A DNA stretch of 64,000 nt, from the NCBI GenBank assembly GCA_018417955.1, contig JACTVC010000026.1, positions 496,001 through 560,000 on the forward strand. The letters run 5' to 3'. Under the pieces are notes generated by a model, which saw only the letters and a list, made by a program, of their open reading frames with translations, was not told the DNA's origin and did not search any database. This DNA comes from Laccaria trichodermophora. Its lineage: Eukaryota; Basidiomycota; Agaricomycetes; Agaricales; Hydnangiaceae. A program made the translations under genes and the position numbers. Of this stretch, positions 17,678-30,000 are shown piece after piece. Each line of letters starts with the position of its first letter. Position 1 is the first letter of the stretch.

Positions 17678-20600
17678 TTAACTACCTGATGCTCTGGATG
17701 CATCTGATACAGCCATAATATTTATATGTGCCCCTTTGTCTATGAGCAACTTTGCAATGGCATCATGGCCTCCATTTAATGCTGTCTGGAGTGCATTTCC
17801 ATACTTTCCCCCCTGTGCATTTACATCTGCCCCCTTCTCCATCAGCAGCTGTACAATTGCCTCATGGCCTCCACATGATGCTGCCTGGAGTGCATTTCCA
17901 TAGTATCCTCCCTGTGCATTTACATCTGCCTCCTTCTCCAGCAGTAGCTGTGTGATTGCCTCATGGCCTCCACATGATGCTGCCTGGAGTGCAGTTCCAA
18001 GATCCCCTCCCTGTGCATTTACATCTGCCCCATTCTCCATCAGCAACTGTACAATTGCCTCATGGCCTCTATATGATGCTGCCTGGAGTGCATTTCCATA
18101 TGGCCCTCCCTGTGCATTCAAATCTGCCCCCTCTTCTATTAGATGCTGTGCAGTTGCCCCATGACCTCTATATGATGCTGCCTGGAGTGCATTTCCAAAC
18201 TCCCCTCCCTGTGCATTTACATCTGCCCCCTTCTCCATCAGCAGCTGTACAATTGACTCATACCCTCTGCATGATGCTGCCTGGAGTGCATTTCCATAAT
18301 ATCCTCCCTGTGCATGTACATCTGCCCCCTTCTCCACCAGCAGCTGTGTGATTGCCTTGTGGCATCCATATGATGCCGCCTGAAGTGCATTTCCATACTC
18401 CCCTCCCTGTGCATTTACATCTGCCCCCTTCTCCATCAGCAGCTGTACAATTGACTCATACCCTCTATGTGATGCTGCCTGGAGTGCATTTCCATAGTAT
18501 CCTCCTTGTGCATTTACTTCAGCACCCTTCTCCAACAGCAGCTTTGCAATTGCTTCAAGCCCTCCACATGATGCTGCCTGGAGTGCATTTCCATATGTCC
18601 CTCCCTGTGCATTTACATGTGCTCCCTTCTCTAACAGCAGCTTTGTAACTGCCTCATTACCATCACGCACCCCCTTCTTTATTGACATGCCCTCAAAAAT
18701 TTTATGACCCCCAGTTGATGCTGCCTGTAATGCATTTCCAAACTCTCCTCCTTGTGCATTTATATCTGCCCCCTTCTCTATCAACAACTTCACAATGGCC
18801 TCATGGCCTTTATATGATGCACTCTGGAGGGCATTTCCATACTTCCCTCCCTGTACATTTACATCTGCCTCCTTCTGTATCAAGAGCTTGACAATGGCAT
18901 GATTTCCTCCATTTGCTGCTGCCTGGAGTGCATTTCCATACTTTCCTCCCTGTGCATTGACATCTGCCCCCCTCTCCAATAACAGCTTTGCAATTGTTTC
19001 ATAGTCACCTGCCCCTTTCTCCATGAACAGCTTGTAAGAGGTTTTATGGACTCCATATGAAGCTGCCTGGAGTGCATTTCCATACTCCCCACCCTGTAAA
19101 TTTACATCTGCCCCCTTCTCCAACAGCAGCTTTGCAACGGCCTCATGCCCTTCATATGATGCTGCCTGGAGTGCAGTTCCAAGATCCCCTCCCTGTGCAT
19201 TTACATCTGCCCCCTTCTCCATCAGCAGCTGTACAATTGACTCATACCCTCTATGTGATGCTGCATGGAGTGCATTTCCATAATTTCCTCCCTGTGCATT
19301 CACATCTGCCCCCTTCTCCAACAGCAGCTGTACAATTGCCTCATGGCCTCCATATGATGCTGACTGGAGTGCATTTCCATAGTCTCCTCCCTGCATATTT
19401 ACATCTGCTCCCTTCTCCAACAGCAGCTTTGCAATGCCCTCATTGCCTCCATTTGTTGCTGCCTGGAGTGCATTTCCATGCTTTCCTCCCTGTGAATTTA
19501 CATCTGCCCCCTTCTCCAACAGCAGCTTTGCAATTGCCTCATGCCCTTCATATGATGCTGCCTGGAGTGCATTTCCATAATGTCCTCCCTGTGCATTTAC
19601 ATTTGCCCCTTTCTCTAACAGCAGCTTTGCAATTGCTTCAAGCCCTCCACATGATGCTGCCTGGAGTGCATTTCCACACCTCCCTCCCTGTGCATTCAAA
19701 TCTGCCCCCTCTTCTATTAGATGCTGTGCAGTTGCACCATGACCTTTACATAATGCTGCCTGAAGTGCATTTCCATACGTTCCACCCTGTGCATTTACAT
19801 CTGCCCCCTTTTCTATGAGGTACTGTACCATTGCCTCATGGCCTTCATATGATGTTTCAGCCAGTCCAGTCAGTGATGCATAATATAGTGGGTCAGCAAT
19901 ATCAACCCTCTGCTTTTGTAGATCCAGATGGTGATAGTAATCCATATCACAAAGTCGAACCCAGTTCAGAAAACCAATATTTTTATCTGTCAGAAGCCTC
20001 ATCATCAACACAAATACAGCTGATGACTGAGATTTCTTTTTGCCACTAGCACATGCATGTATAATCCAATACTTTGCAGCATATTTTGCCAGAGGGAAGG
20101 ATGTTTGTCGATTTACATCCAATGGCAGAGATGTATTGAATTGCAGAAGATATGCCAGACAGACTTGACATATGACAGAGTCTGATACCTCCTTACTCAA
20201 GCTAAAGTTTCGCACTTGCATCACATCATTATTTTGAATATACCCAGATGTGAGATATTCCTTGACAGAAAAGTGGGAAAGCTTGATAACACCTGTTTAC
20301 TAGTTAGCACTCATTTCAATCTGAAATTGTTCTAAATTTTACCTTTAGATTTCACAACAAAACTAGAACAAATTTTCAAGACATCATTGATATCTTGAAG
20401 TTCATTATCAGATTTATACTCTGGTCCATTCTCAGCAGAAAGATCAACAGCAGTGGTTGCAGCCAGTTCCCTCAGACTCAGTGGAACAACTGCAAAAGAC
20501 AGCCACTGTAGGAACAATTTCACATAACCATGATCTTTTTTCTTAATCCCCAGTATAATTCGATCATATGTTTCATTCAAACCCTGAGGCAGATCATCAA

Positions 20601-22612
20601 GTTGGTTTTTCAGATCAGCTATTGTCCGGCACTCCTTCAGCTGATTTAGTTGTAGTGCAACCCAGCGAAACCTAAAATGCATTTAGCAATTATCTTGTTA
20701 TCATGTTAGACATATACATACATTCCATCTGCTTTTTTTAATAATGTTGACTTTATCTGCTCTTGAATGTCAAATTTCCATTTCTGCAAGGCAGAGTTAT
20801 TCTGAAGCTGATAGTCAAGGTAGGCTCTAAGATCATGATTTCCAGGTTCCTTAACTAAATCAATAGAGTGATGAGACTGGAACTGGTCATTAATCTCCTG
20901 TTCTGGGCGGCTAGTAACTATCAAGTGAAGCCCAAGATAAAGGTCTGAATCCAGTCAAGAATCTTTTCTCTTTCAGCACATTCATCAAGAGCATCCAGAA
21001 TAATGAATGTTGAGCTAAAGCCATCAAGAATTCTTTGAAGAGTATTCTGCAGATTATCCAGAGTTGGCTCCTGATGGCCATAGCCACAGCTGGCATATAG
21101 CTTCACTAAGACTTTTGGCACTCTACCCTCACATTTCAGAGAGAATTGCCAGATGAGTGATCGAACCAGTTTATGATGCAGCTGGAAATCCTTCTGTGAG
21201 TCTCTTCCATCAAAAAAGAAATATGCAGTAGCAGAATAGAATCGCTGATGGAGATTATGGATTATTGCTGAGCTGTAAAAAAAAAAAAAAAATCAACTCA
21301 ATGTCATAAAACTTTCAAGATTTTCAACCTTAAAATGGTTTTGCCTGAGCCAGCTAGACAAACTGTCAATCACATCAAATTTACAAACTTGTCAGAAAAC
21401 TCACATTTTCCTTTAATCCAGAGAAAGCCAGGTTGTTCCAGCCACTCAGAATATGTGTTTCCATTGAGAAACCATAGGCAGGTGTTAGGTTGACTCTTCA
21501 CAATTTCATATGCAGCATTGTAGTTGATAGACTCCTTAGGTGGAGAAAGCCACTTATAAATCTTGTCCCCTGTAGCAAAAAATGAAGTCAATTATACATT
21601 TGAAATAAGAACCTGTAATAGTACCCAGTTGTTCATCCCTGATTGTCTCAAGTGTGATTTGAATATTTGGGTCCACACCTACCATGCACAAATTACATTA
21701 AAATGAATATGATGTTTTCTTACTACTTACCTTGATTGATGGTACCTATTAAAACATAAGTAAAAGCAATAACTAATGACCCAAATGTAACAAACCATAA
21801 TTAGGGCCCGTGGACACATTTTGAGCTGAAATGTTGTTGATAGTGTCAGCTTGAAGGTTTTTTTATTAGAAATCTGCAAGGTCTGAACTATATTTATAAG
21901 AGTACTGACCAACAGGCATCACCTTTGCATTTAGAACAGAAGGACTAGATGAAGATGTCAGCAACTCAGAATTGGGAGAATCTATATACAGAGTTGTCAG
22001 AAATAGATATAGAGATTTGCACTGGGCACGAACTAGTCAAGATAGAAGAAGGGTGTTGCAAGATATCATCAGCTCCCTGCACAAGGCCTTCAACCTCATC
22101 AACTGAGAGATTAAATTTGATGAAGATCAATATTGGCTTTGTAGAAAAAAGATTGAGGGATATCTCACAGGCACCAGTCATTTCAGTACCCACCGGCACA
22201 AGGCCAACACTCAGAACAGGAGCAATGGATGAAAAAGTAGGCAGGTGAGAACTCAGGAGATCTATATCAGTGTTACAAACGATGAATGATAGAGGTTTGG
22301 GGGAATGCAGACCAGCAGAGACAGGTAAAACTTGTTGCAAGGACTCGTCTACTTGATCCCGATCACCTGCAGATTTGATGAGTAATGAATGTTACTGCAG
22401 AGAAGAAAGGTTGTACCTGGGATTGACACAACCGTATCCGCCACAGGGATGGTTGAAGATGGAGTTATCAAGATAGGCGGGTCAGTGCTAGGGCGAGCTA
22501 AATCATTGCTAGCGATGTCCGCGGATTGAGGCATCGGTAAGCGTGATTTTGTGATCGCCTTCTTCAGACTCGAAAATGGTTTGAGGAAAGCATGCTTGGT
22601 TGGGGTAGACAT
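17678..22612 (-). CDS. NACHT-ankyrin NLR (STAND NTPase), probably frameshifted
   Basis: This is a multi-exon NLR-type signalling ATPase, the class that mediates non-self recognition in fungi. The ATG at 22612 opens MSTPTKHAFLKPFSSLKK, and a short intron at about 22364-22412 follows. The NACHT region starts near 21590 (CLWFLNGNTYSEWLEQPG). The Walker A (LAGSGKTIL) is assembled across a short intron at about 21355-21406. Walker B is FIILDALDECAE near 21000, and the sensor region is LIVTSRPEQE near 20915. The winged-helix part (FLQWLSFAVVPLSLRELAA) is at 20330-20680, LSHFSVKEYLTS at about 20255, and the ankyrin domain fills 17.7-19.9 kb. The frame shifts by one base at about 20930-20945, between Walker B and the sensor, with no room for an intron, so this copy is disabled unless it is a sequence error. 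Exons in the N-terminal third (21.6-22.3 kb) could not be fully resolved. Confidence 0.75.
17700..19870 (-). repeat. Array of about 21 ankyrin repeats, 99-bp DNA unit
   Basis: About 21 units of 33 residues follow the pattern NALQAASxGGHEAIxxLLxEKGADVNAQGGxYG. Units 9 and 12 carry insertions of 13-16 residues. Units are very similar in DNA as well as protein; variation is concentrated at a few positions (after QAAS, after AQGG, and in the helix). Such internal homogeneity is known in fungal NLR repeat domains and points to recombination between units. Confidence 0.9.
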
Positions 22613-24592
22613 CGTTAGACGACAAGATGGAAGTTGAAAGGAAGATGTGCAGGCGCGCGTCAAGGTTGGTGCCGCTTGTTTGGGGTGTGGCTGTGCGCAA
22701 AGGCAACTCCGCTCTCGTGTGCAATGTCGCTAAACGCATCCACACCTCTTCTAAAGATGCCCTGCGACCCACCTGCCCCTTCAATTAGAGCTGCCCACAT
22801 GAACCATCTCTTCAATGCACTCCTCCACCTTGGCACCCATTATTGACTAGGTGATCAGAAAGAGACCCGATTTTTAGACGAGCGAACAATCGTCGCTGTT
22901 GAGGCCAGCGTCGACGGGGTACGAAGGTCGAAGTACCCATGGTTTAAATCCGCAGCCGAGCGTACCACGTCAAACGGCGTTTGATCACAAGTCCTCCAAT
23001 GTTACGGTCGCTCAGCCACCGCGATATCGCCTGACACACCCAACGCCGCTTTCGTCACTACGCACTCGTAGAGAGTTGAGAGCTGTCGAGATTCAAAGGC
23101 TGCGCGAAGAATTATTATACGGGCTTCACCGCGGGGATGTTTGGGTGCATCAGCTCCGTGTGAGTTCCTCCTTTCGTTGGATTTTCTCCCCTCTCTACCT
23201 TGCCTTGTTATCCCTTCCGTGTTGACACCAAACTCCTCCCCCCCTCTCCCTCCGCATGCCTTCTTTAGTCTTATATATACTGATAATTCTTTGCCAGCTC
23301 CGGTCTTCGTGACTTCGTTTACGAGCGCCGTGCTTCTGAAGCGTACTAGACCGCAAACCACAGATTTCTACTGGTGCGACGATTGGAATACCAGAAGACC
23401 CTTCCGCCCTCGAATTCAGTTGCTCATACACCACCTGCGAACTCCCACTCGACTACCCGTCTAAAATCATTCTTCATATGATCGGGTTTCCCCCGTCAGG
23501 ATGTCGCTGGCGTCCTTTACGGTGCCTAATTAGACGACTCTAATACGCTCCCGAGAAGATACAGAAACATGCTAGGTCACTGCCGTCCACCTTGTCCACG
23601 TCCTCGAAGACGAAGCAAGCAAGAGAGCTGAAGAGTGTGGATGACGGCTCTTTTGATTCCGTAAGTCATCACTCTTTTGTTATTTATTCCCTTTGTGCTT
23701 GTCTATAACTCTTCCTTCTTCCTTCTATGGTTTCCGAATATCCTTATCACCTTGCATCTATTCGATTTTCTCCCCACTGACTAACCTCCTTCGTTACTCA
23801 GGTTCTGGTTCCAGTTGATCGCATCGTCTTTCCCCGCCACCATGACCCCGCACAACTTTTGTGCGCCTGCTCGCGAAGGGGACAGTCATATTACCGGTAC
23901 CAAGCTCGTGGATTCTGCATCACATCTTCGCCAATGGACGCAGGCAAACTTTTCGTACAGTAATCGTCTGATCAGATGCGCCCAGCCGTGTGGTTGTTCG
24001 GTCGTTCTCTTCCACCGAAACTCAGAGCTGCTCGCTAACCTTGTCGTCCACGGCCCACTCCGTCCTTGGTGGCGGCTGAAGTCGAGCAAAAGTCTGAATT
24101 TGAATTCTATGTATCCGAGCGGAGCCCTTGCAACTACGTGAAGCTCGTGGTGATTGAGGTCAGGCCCTTCGTTTGGCGTGCCACCAAATTTCACTCTCAA
24201 CCATCATGCATCAACGTTGGAAAACTCGATTATTACCCATTAGAACGGGGAACATGATTCGTAAGATTCCTTTCGCTATTTCTTCAATCTTCATGGAACT
24301 TACACGTTCACCAGACTCCCAATGTCTTTCGTTTCCTGCAGCACCACTATGAACTGTCCCATCCGAGAGCCTTCACTCCTCAAGTTCACTGTGAGGGAGG
24401 TTTTGAAGAGAAAGCTCTTGCTGTGTGGATGGCGTGGAACGCGAGTTTGGGTCTGAGAAGAGGCTGTAGGAACGAAACGAGCAGGAGTGGGATACCGTGC
24501 ACATACAATCCCAACAAGTTGGGCCTTCGCTCCCCGAGTCTGTTCCTTGCCATCGGAGGTCGTGCCCATGATGAGCCGTCCATCTTCCCCTT
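22613..24592. other. Stretch with no recognisable gene
   Basis: Several open frames of 60-110 codons lie on both strands (for example plus 22899-23225 and plus 23815-24141). Their translations show no motif I know, and frames overlap on both strands. Splice-like words exist (for example GTAAGTCATC at about 23660), so a fast-evolving or decayed gene cannot be excluded. Confidence 0.4.
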
Positions 24593-26902
24593 CTAGCAAA
24601 ATTCACCTCCCACCAAACGCTGGGACGAACCCTTGAAGAAAATTCTACGCAAGTAGCAACGACCGCCGGAGGACAGCGCAAGGCGTGTAATGCTTGAACA
24701 GAGCTGGAGCTTGGAGCGAGAGGCGCGCTTACGCTTCTGCAGGAGATGTGACTGCGATGCGGCACGGGATTTAGCTTGTCGTTCGCGGTAAGAGGGCGGA
24801 TGTGGTCGGCGACGTTTGCTACAACCACACTCGCCACAACTTACGAACGACGTTGAGGCGAGCAAGCTCCACATACTTAATTTGGTATACAACTGTGCAG
24901 CTATCAATTTTTTTTGGGGATGTCGAGCGTCCGTGAGGCGTATGTTTCTCATTTCGATAGACGGCTCAGGATAATATTCAGTAGTAATGATGACAAGCTT
25001 CAATAGCAGCGTACTATACAACACACTCTCATAAACAGTCAACGTCCCCATCAATGTATCCTCCTGATCCACAAACCCCACGAGGCCCCTAAATACCTCA
25101 TCGCCCACCTCCCGTCCGTTAACCCTAATCTCACCCTTCACCACACCCCTCTTATTCTTCCTAGCCAAAATATCAAGGAACGTGGATTTACCGGACCCCG
25201 ATGCGCCCATTATAGCTAATACCTGTCCGGGCAACGCAGAGCCGGAGATAGAATCGAGGATGAGGTGGGAGGAGGGGAGGGTGTAGGATAGGGAGGAGAA
25301 GTGTAATGAGGCGGGGACGTGTTCGGACATTAGTTTTGCAGATTCGTGGGCGGGGAGACGGATTTGAGAGGGGGTGGGGTTGAGGGAGGTTCGGCCTGCA
25401 TACCAGATTACTGTGTGGATGTTAGAAGGGTTAATGAAAGGGTGGAAGGGATGGTACCTAGGGATGAGAGAAGGACGATGAGGCCGGCGCTAGCTGCGCT
25501 TAATGCGACCCATTTGGTGTTATCCGGTTTTGGAGGTCTCTACCAATCGGCATCAGTACCCTCGTTGATCTATCTACCCCAAGGAAAGGACGTACAACGT
25601 ATCCAGGAACCTGCGAATAATGCAAACACTCTCCACCCTCACACTTCAACGTAATATACGCATCTCCAAAGATTTGGTCAATGAGATCATTCATGGCCGG
25701 TTCCTCAAATTTACACCCCGTCCCCGATTTACAGCTAAACTTGGCGGGACCTTTGATTTCTTCTTTCAAGAAATCACCGATGTCTAACCGTATCCACATC
25801 GTCATCAGTCCCATACCATCAAGAAGCGAAACGTAACGAAACGCACCAACACTCCCATCCTCACCACAAATAAACCGTCCAGGTACACAAGCGCATTTAA
25901 CCCTCTCACACGCATACACAGTCGAATTGGTATCCCACCCCGGTACATGCGCAGAGGTACATTCCTCCAAGGCGCAGTAGAACGACTCGACTTGGGCCGT
26001 CCAGAATTGGAAGGCGCAGGTTTTGTCGAGGGAGGAACAGGAGAAGGTTACTTGCGGTGGTCGGCCGGGGAGCATGTCGATTATTTTGCGGTCTGTTTTT
26101 TGGGTGCGTGTTAGTTAGTGTTGGGTGGGGAAGGGGAAGAGGGAGGGGAGCGCATACTGGTAACGTCACACATTTGGTGGTTGTTGAATACCGTTTCGCC
26201 GCCTTTGTAACATGTCATATTCGCCACTGGGTCTTGATCGTCGTTTAAGTGGGATATACCGCCTGCGAGTGGGAAACCGATGCATGCGTCGTCGGTGTTA
26301 CATACTAAAATCGAGCGTCAGCGGGATGCGGGGGGAAAACGAGAAGGAGAGACGCGTACCATTACAATTGATACCCTCCCAACCATCTTTACATTCACAT
26401 GACTTGCCCTCTTCTCGAAGACGACGCTGGTCTCCGTCCGCTAGTGAGTCGCATTCTGTCTCCATCTAGGTCATACGAGGGAGGCGGGGAAGGAAGGGTA
26501 AGGACGCACGAGGGTTCAGACAATCGATGCCGCCCCATCCAGGGGGGCATTTACATTGCCCGTCGTAAGGATCACAGTACCCGTATTGACCACATGTAAA
26601 GACGGGAAGGAGGCAGTTAAAGCATGGTGGGCACTTTGCTGCAAGTATACGAGTCAGCTTCAATCTGGAGTGGGGTGGAAGATTAGGGAAGGGGACTGAC
26701 CTGGTGGTACTAACGAACTCTACCAACGCATCCATCAACACAAGAATCAATAGTAGATCGGGGAAAGAGAACTCACGGAGAGTAATGACGAAGTGGTATG
26801 ATACGTGTCGACGTTCGAAGCATTCCGTGCCAAAGTTGTCGTTGGGGTAAGAAGAAGAAGGAGTAAGGCGGGTAACATCGTTCTGGCAGGGCCTTTCCCC
26901 AT
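24593..26902 (-). pseudogene. ADP1: ADP1-like ABCG transporter, 5' part only
   Basis: This is an ABCG-type half transporter with a large Cys-rich luminal N-terminus. Exons that join in phase are 26902-26777, 26719-26701, 26638-26510, 26455-26360, 26304-26158, 26092-25596, 25539-25458 and 25410 onward. They encode a signal peptide (MLPALLLLLL), EGF-like Cys modules (CPPCFNC, CGQYGYCDPYDGQCKC), a Cys-rich ectodomain, a membrane segment (VALSAASAGLIVLLSS) and the start of the ATPase with Walker A GASGSGKST. After the Q-loop (VDQED) and TLTVYESVLYSTLLL, near 25003, the protein no longer resembles the family. The signature, Walker B and C-terminal membrane domain are missing downstream. The gene appears truncated by a rearrangement; the remaining frame to 24593 is probably non-homologous read-through. 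Confidence 0.8.
26701..26719 (-). other. 19-nt microexon of the ABCG gene
   Basis: Exon 1 ends in phase 0 at a GTGAGT donor (26776) and the next clear exon starts in phase 2 at 26638. The only segment that restores the frame is 19 nt between an AG acceptor at 26721-26720 and a GT donor at 26700. It encodes SSLVPP plus one base and leads directly into AKCPPCFNC. Confidence 0.7.
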
Positions 26903-27002
26903 GACTGAGGAAGAGCAAGAGCTGTAGCTGCTGCGCGGACAGAACAGGCACACCAAGGAAAGGTGACGATACAAACAAGCATATACAACTCACTCCCTAC
27001 TC
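26903..27002. promoter_or_regulatory. Bidirectional promoter between ABCG and ALG12
   Basis: The start codons of two divergent genes, at 26902 (minus) and 27003 (plus), are 100 bp apart. Both promoters and 5' UTRs must fit in or overlap this gap and each other's coding region. Confidence 0.6.
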
Positions 27003-30000
27003 ATGCAGGACGTGCTAATCCTGCTAACATCATGGACCCACGTCCTCCTAGCTCCATACACTAAAGTAGAAGAAAGCTTCAATCTGCACGCTACACATGA
27101 CGTCCTCTTTTACGGCGTTTTTCCGAACGCGTTGCATAATGTATGTTCAATACCACTCACCCTTGCATATACAGTCGTCATCCACCCACTAATGATACAC
27201 TGAAATTGAGAAATTAGCTTCAACAAATGTGAGAACAACCTTTCACCACAAAAACTACATGAAAATCTTAGATAAATGCTCTTCTATAACTGTACCAAAT
27301 TTCAGAATGTTTGAACAACATTTGATGAAGAAAAACCAAAATTACAGGTGTATCATTGAGGGGTGTGACCGTATTTCAGCCATGTCCAAAAACAGTCCAT
27401 TTTAAAAACTCCACAGCATCATCAATCCTGCCTCGATTGTCTCCAAATTTTGTTCAGTGGTAGATATGAGCTTGTATTACTTGTTACAATTTGTTTCATA
27501 AAAATTGGTGCAGTATTGAGTGACATATCAGCTAGTCAAAAGTGTATCAAATGGGGGTGGTGTATCATTAGGGGGTGGATGACTGTACTCACAATTACAA
27601 TAAAAGTACGACCACTTCACCTTTCCAGGTGCAGTCCCACGTACTTTCATAGGAAGCATTCTCCTCGCTTGGTTATCCACTCCTGTCATTTGGGTATTCT
27701 CACTCCTCCGAGCGGTCGGTCCCAATAAATTAGAGATCCAGATTATCAGTGCGTCAAGGGGGTGTCGGGATCATAATCCCGGACCGGGGGCCGGTTGGTT
27801 GGTTGGGCCATCAGGCCGTTAAAAAAAAATTGGAAGCTCAAAAATTTTGGCCCAAAAACATTATGGGCAGCCTTCCTGGTGGATAAATTATACATAATAG
27901 ATACTAGAAAGCCTCAAGATGTGCTAAAAGATGTGCTAAATGCCTCAGGATGTGCCAAAAAAACACCACTGAGACTCCTTACATGAGACAATAATAATAT
28001 CAGACCATTGATAACTTTCCTTAGTGTGGCAACCGTTAAAGGAAACATGAGGTCAGTGCAAAAAATGAAAATGTAAGGTTGTCGATTGGAGGATTGCTTT
28101 TTTGGATCCCAAGCAGAGCTGACCACAGGCAATGTGATCCAGTGGGATGTGAAACTGTGTGGTCAATTGGTAAACCCACTTTCTGTTAGGGTTTCAACAT
28201 AAAACGTATTTACATCTTCATGTCAAACCATTCTGATATCACCTCATTTGTATTTATCTTGTGCAGATGCCCATGCATTGGGTCTGCAATGCATGTTCAA
28301 CGTCGAGAGGCCGAGGACAGGAAGACAACGTCACAACGGTGACGTCATATTTCCTAAAATAGACATGTGCCTGATTACGTTGGGTGGTTGGTTCAGCCCA
28401 GCGCTCACTACCAAAAAAATCGACCCTAGGTCTTTTTTTTAAATCCCGACACCCCCTTGCAGTGCGTCTCTTATTGCTCCACTCACTCACTCACAACTAA
28501 CATGCAAATACCGACACAGTCTGCCTAGTCCTATCAACACTAACATCCCTCTCCCTAATCTTCCTCCGCCACACCGTCTCCCACCGCTTCGGGAAACGCA
28601 CCGCCCTATTCTTCACACTCCTAACATGTTCCCAGTTCCATTTACCTTTTTGGATGGGTAGAACGGTTCCGAATATGTTCGCTTTCGCCCCTGGTATATT
28701 GTTTCTCTTCTACCCCGCGAGCTCCATATTGAATTGAATGAAAATAGTGACAACCGCCCTCGCCTTCTTCATCTCCCCCTTAGGCTCACCAAAACGCACC
28801 TCATGGGCATTCACACTCCTAACACTCTCCGCCACCATCTTCCGCGCCGAACTCTTACTCCTCCTCGCACCACTAGCTCTCCACTCCCTCCTCACGCGTC
28901 AGATCACTTTCGGGAGGCTAGTGAAGGTGGGACTGGCAGCTGGCTTGGTATCAATCGGTAAGTCCGTTACATCATATCATTATACTTTACCTTTATTCCG
29001 CATCATCTATCTTCCAAAGGCCTGACAATCCTAATCGACACCTACCTCTGGCAAACCCCTGACCCCCTCTGGCCAGAACTCTACGGAATACACTTCAACG
29101 TCCTCCAAGGCAAAAGTGCAGAATGGGGTGTACGTCCTTTCCCCTCACCTCCCTTTTTTGTCCCGCCCTTTTCCTTTCCCCCACTCACCCCCCTCCTTAT
29201 AGACATCCCCACCACATACATACCTAACAATCCACATCCCAAAACTCCTCCTATCCTCCCTCCCACTCGCACTCATTTCCCTATTTACTGATCCGCGTAT
29301 TTGCGGGGTGTTATGGCCTACGATGGCGTTTATAGGAGCAATGAGCTTGTTGGGACATAAAGAGTGGCGGTTTGTGGCGTATGTCGTTCCGCTTTGGAAC
29401 GTCGCGGGTGCTAGGGGGTGTGTTTGGATGTACGTTGTCTCTTTCTTGTTTTTTGGTTTGGGTTTTCGTGCGCGCTTTTTCTTTTTTTGAAACGGGTTTT
29501 TTGATTTGGTTTTCTTGTATGCCCGTTTCTTTCTCGAGCGTCTTTTTCTTTATTCCTCTTCCCCACAGAACAAAACAGCTCAATTATATATATATATATA
29601 ACAGGGTTTCACGAAGAAAAGGCACCCTCCTAGGCCGCCTCTCCTTCCTCCTCGTCCCACTCCTCATCCTCACTAACATCCTCATAACAACCCTCCTGAC
29701 AACTGCGTCCATCGCGAATTATCCAGGCGGACACACTCTCGCATTTTTACATTCCCTACACCCTCGGTCTCTTCATCCAACCACAAAGCGTGCGTCCATC
29801 TTCCTCTTCCTTTTTTTTTTTGTCACAGGCTCATAAAAGGGGGAGAAAAATACAGAAACATCACACGTACACATATGCAACCTCGCAGCTCAAACCGGTG
29901 CATCCCTCTTCGCCCAAATCAATTCCCCGTCTGCGTTTGTTCCATTTTCCCCCTTGGATTTGGAAGAACGCAACGAATGGTGGACGTATAACAAAACTGA

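Noticed and set aside
17752..19818. Long plus-strand open frames across the ankyrin region
   Set aside because: They are antisense shadows of the 99-bp ankyrin repeat unit, which is a multiple of three and so keeps several frames open.
24593..25000. Continuation of the ABC transporter
   Set aside because: The open frame is long enough, but none of the expected motifs (signature LSGGQ-type, Walker B) appears.
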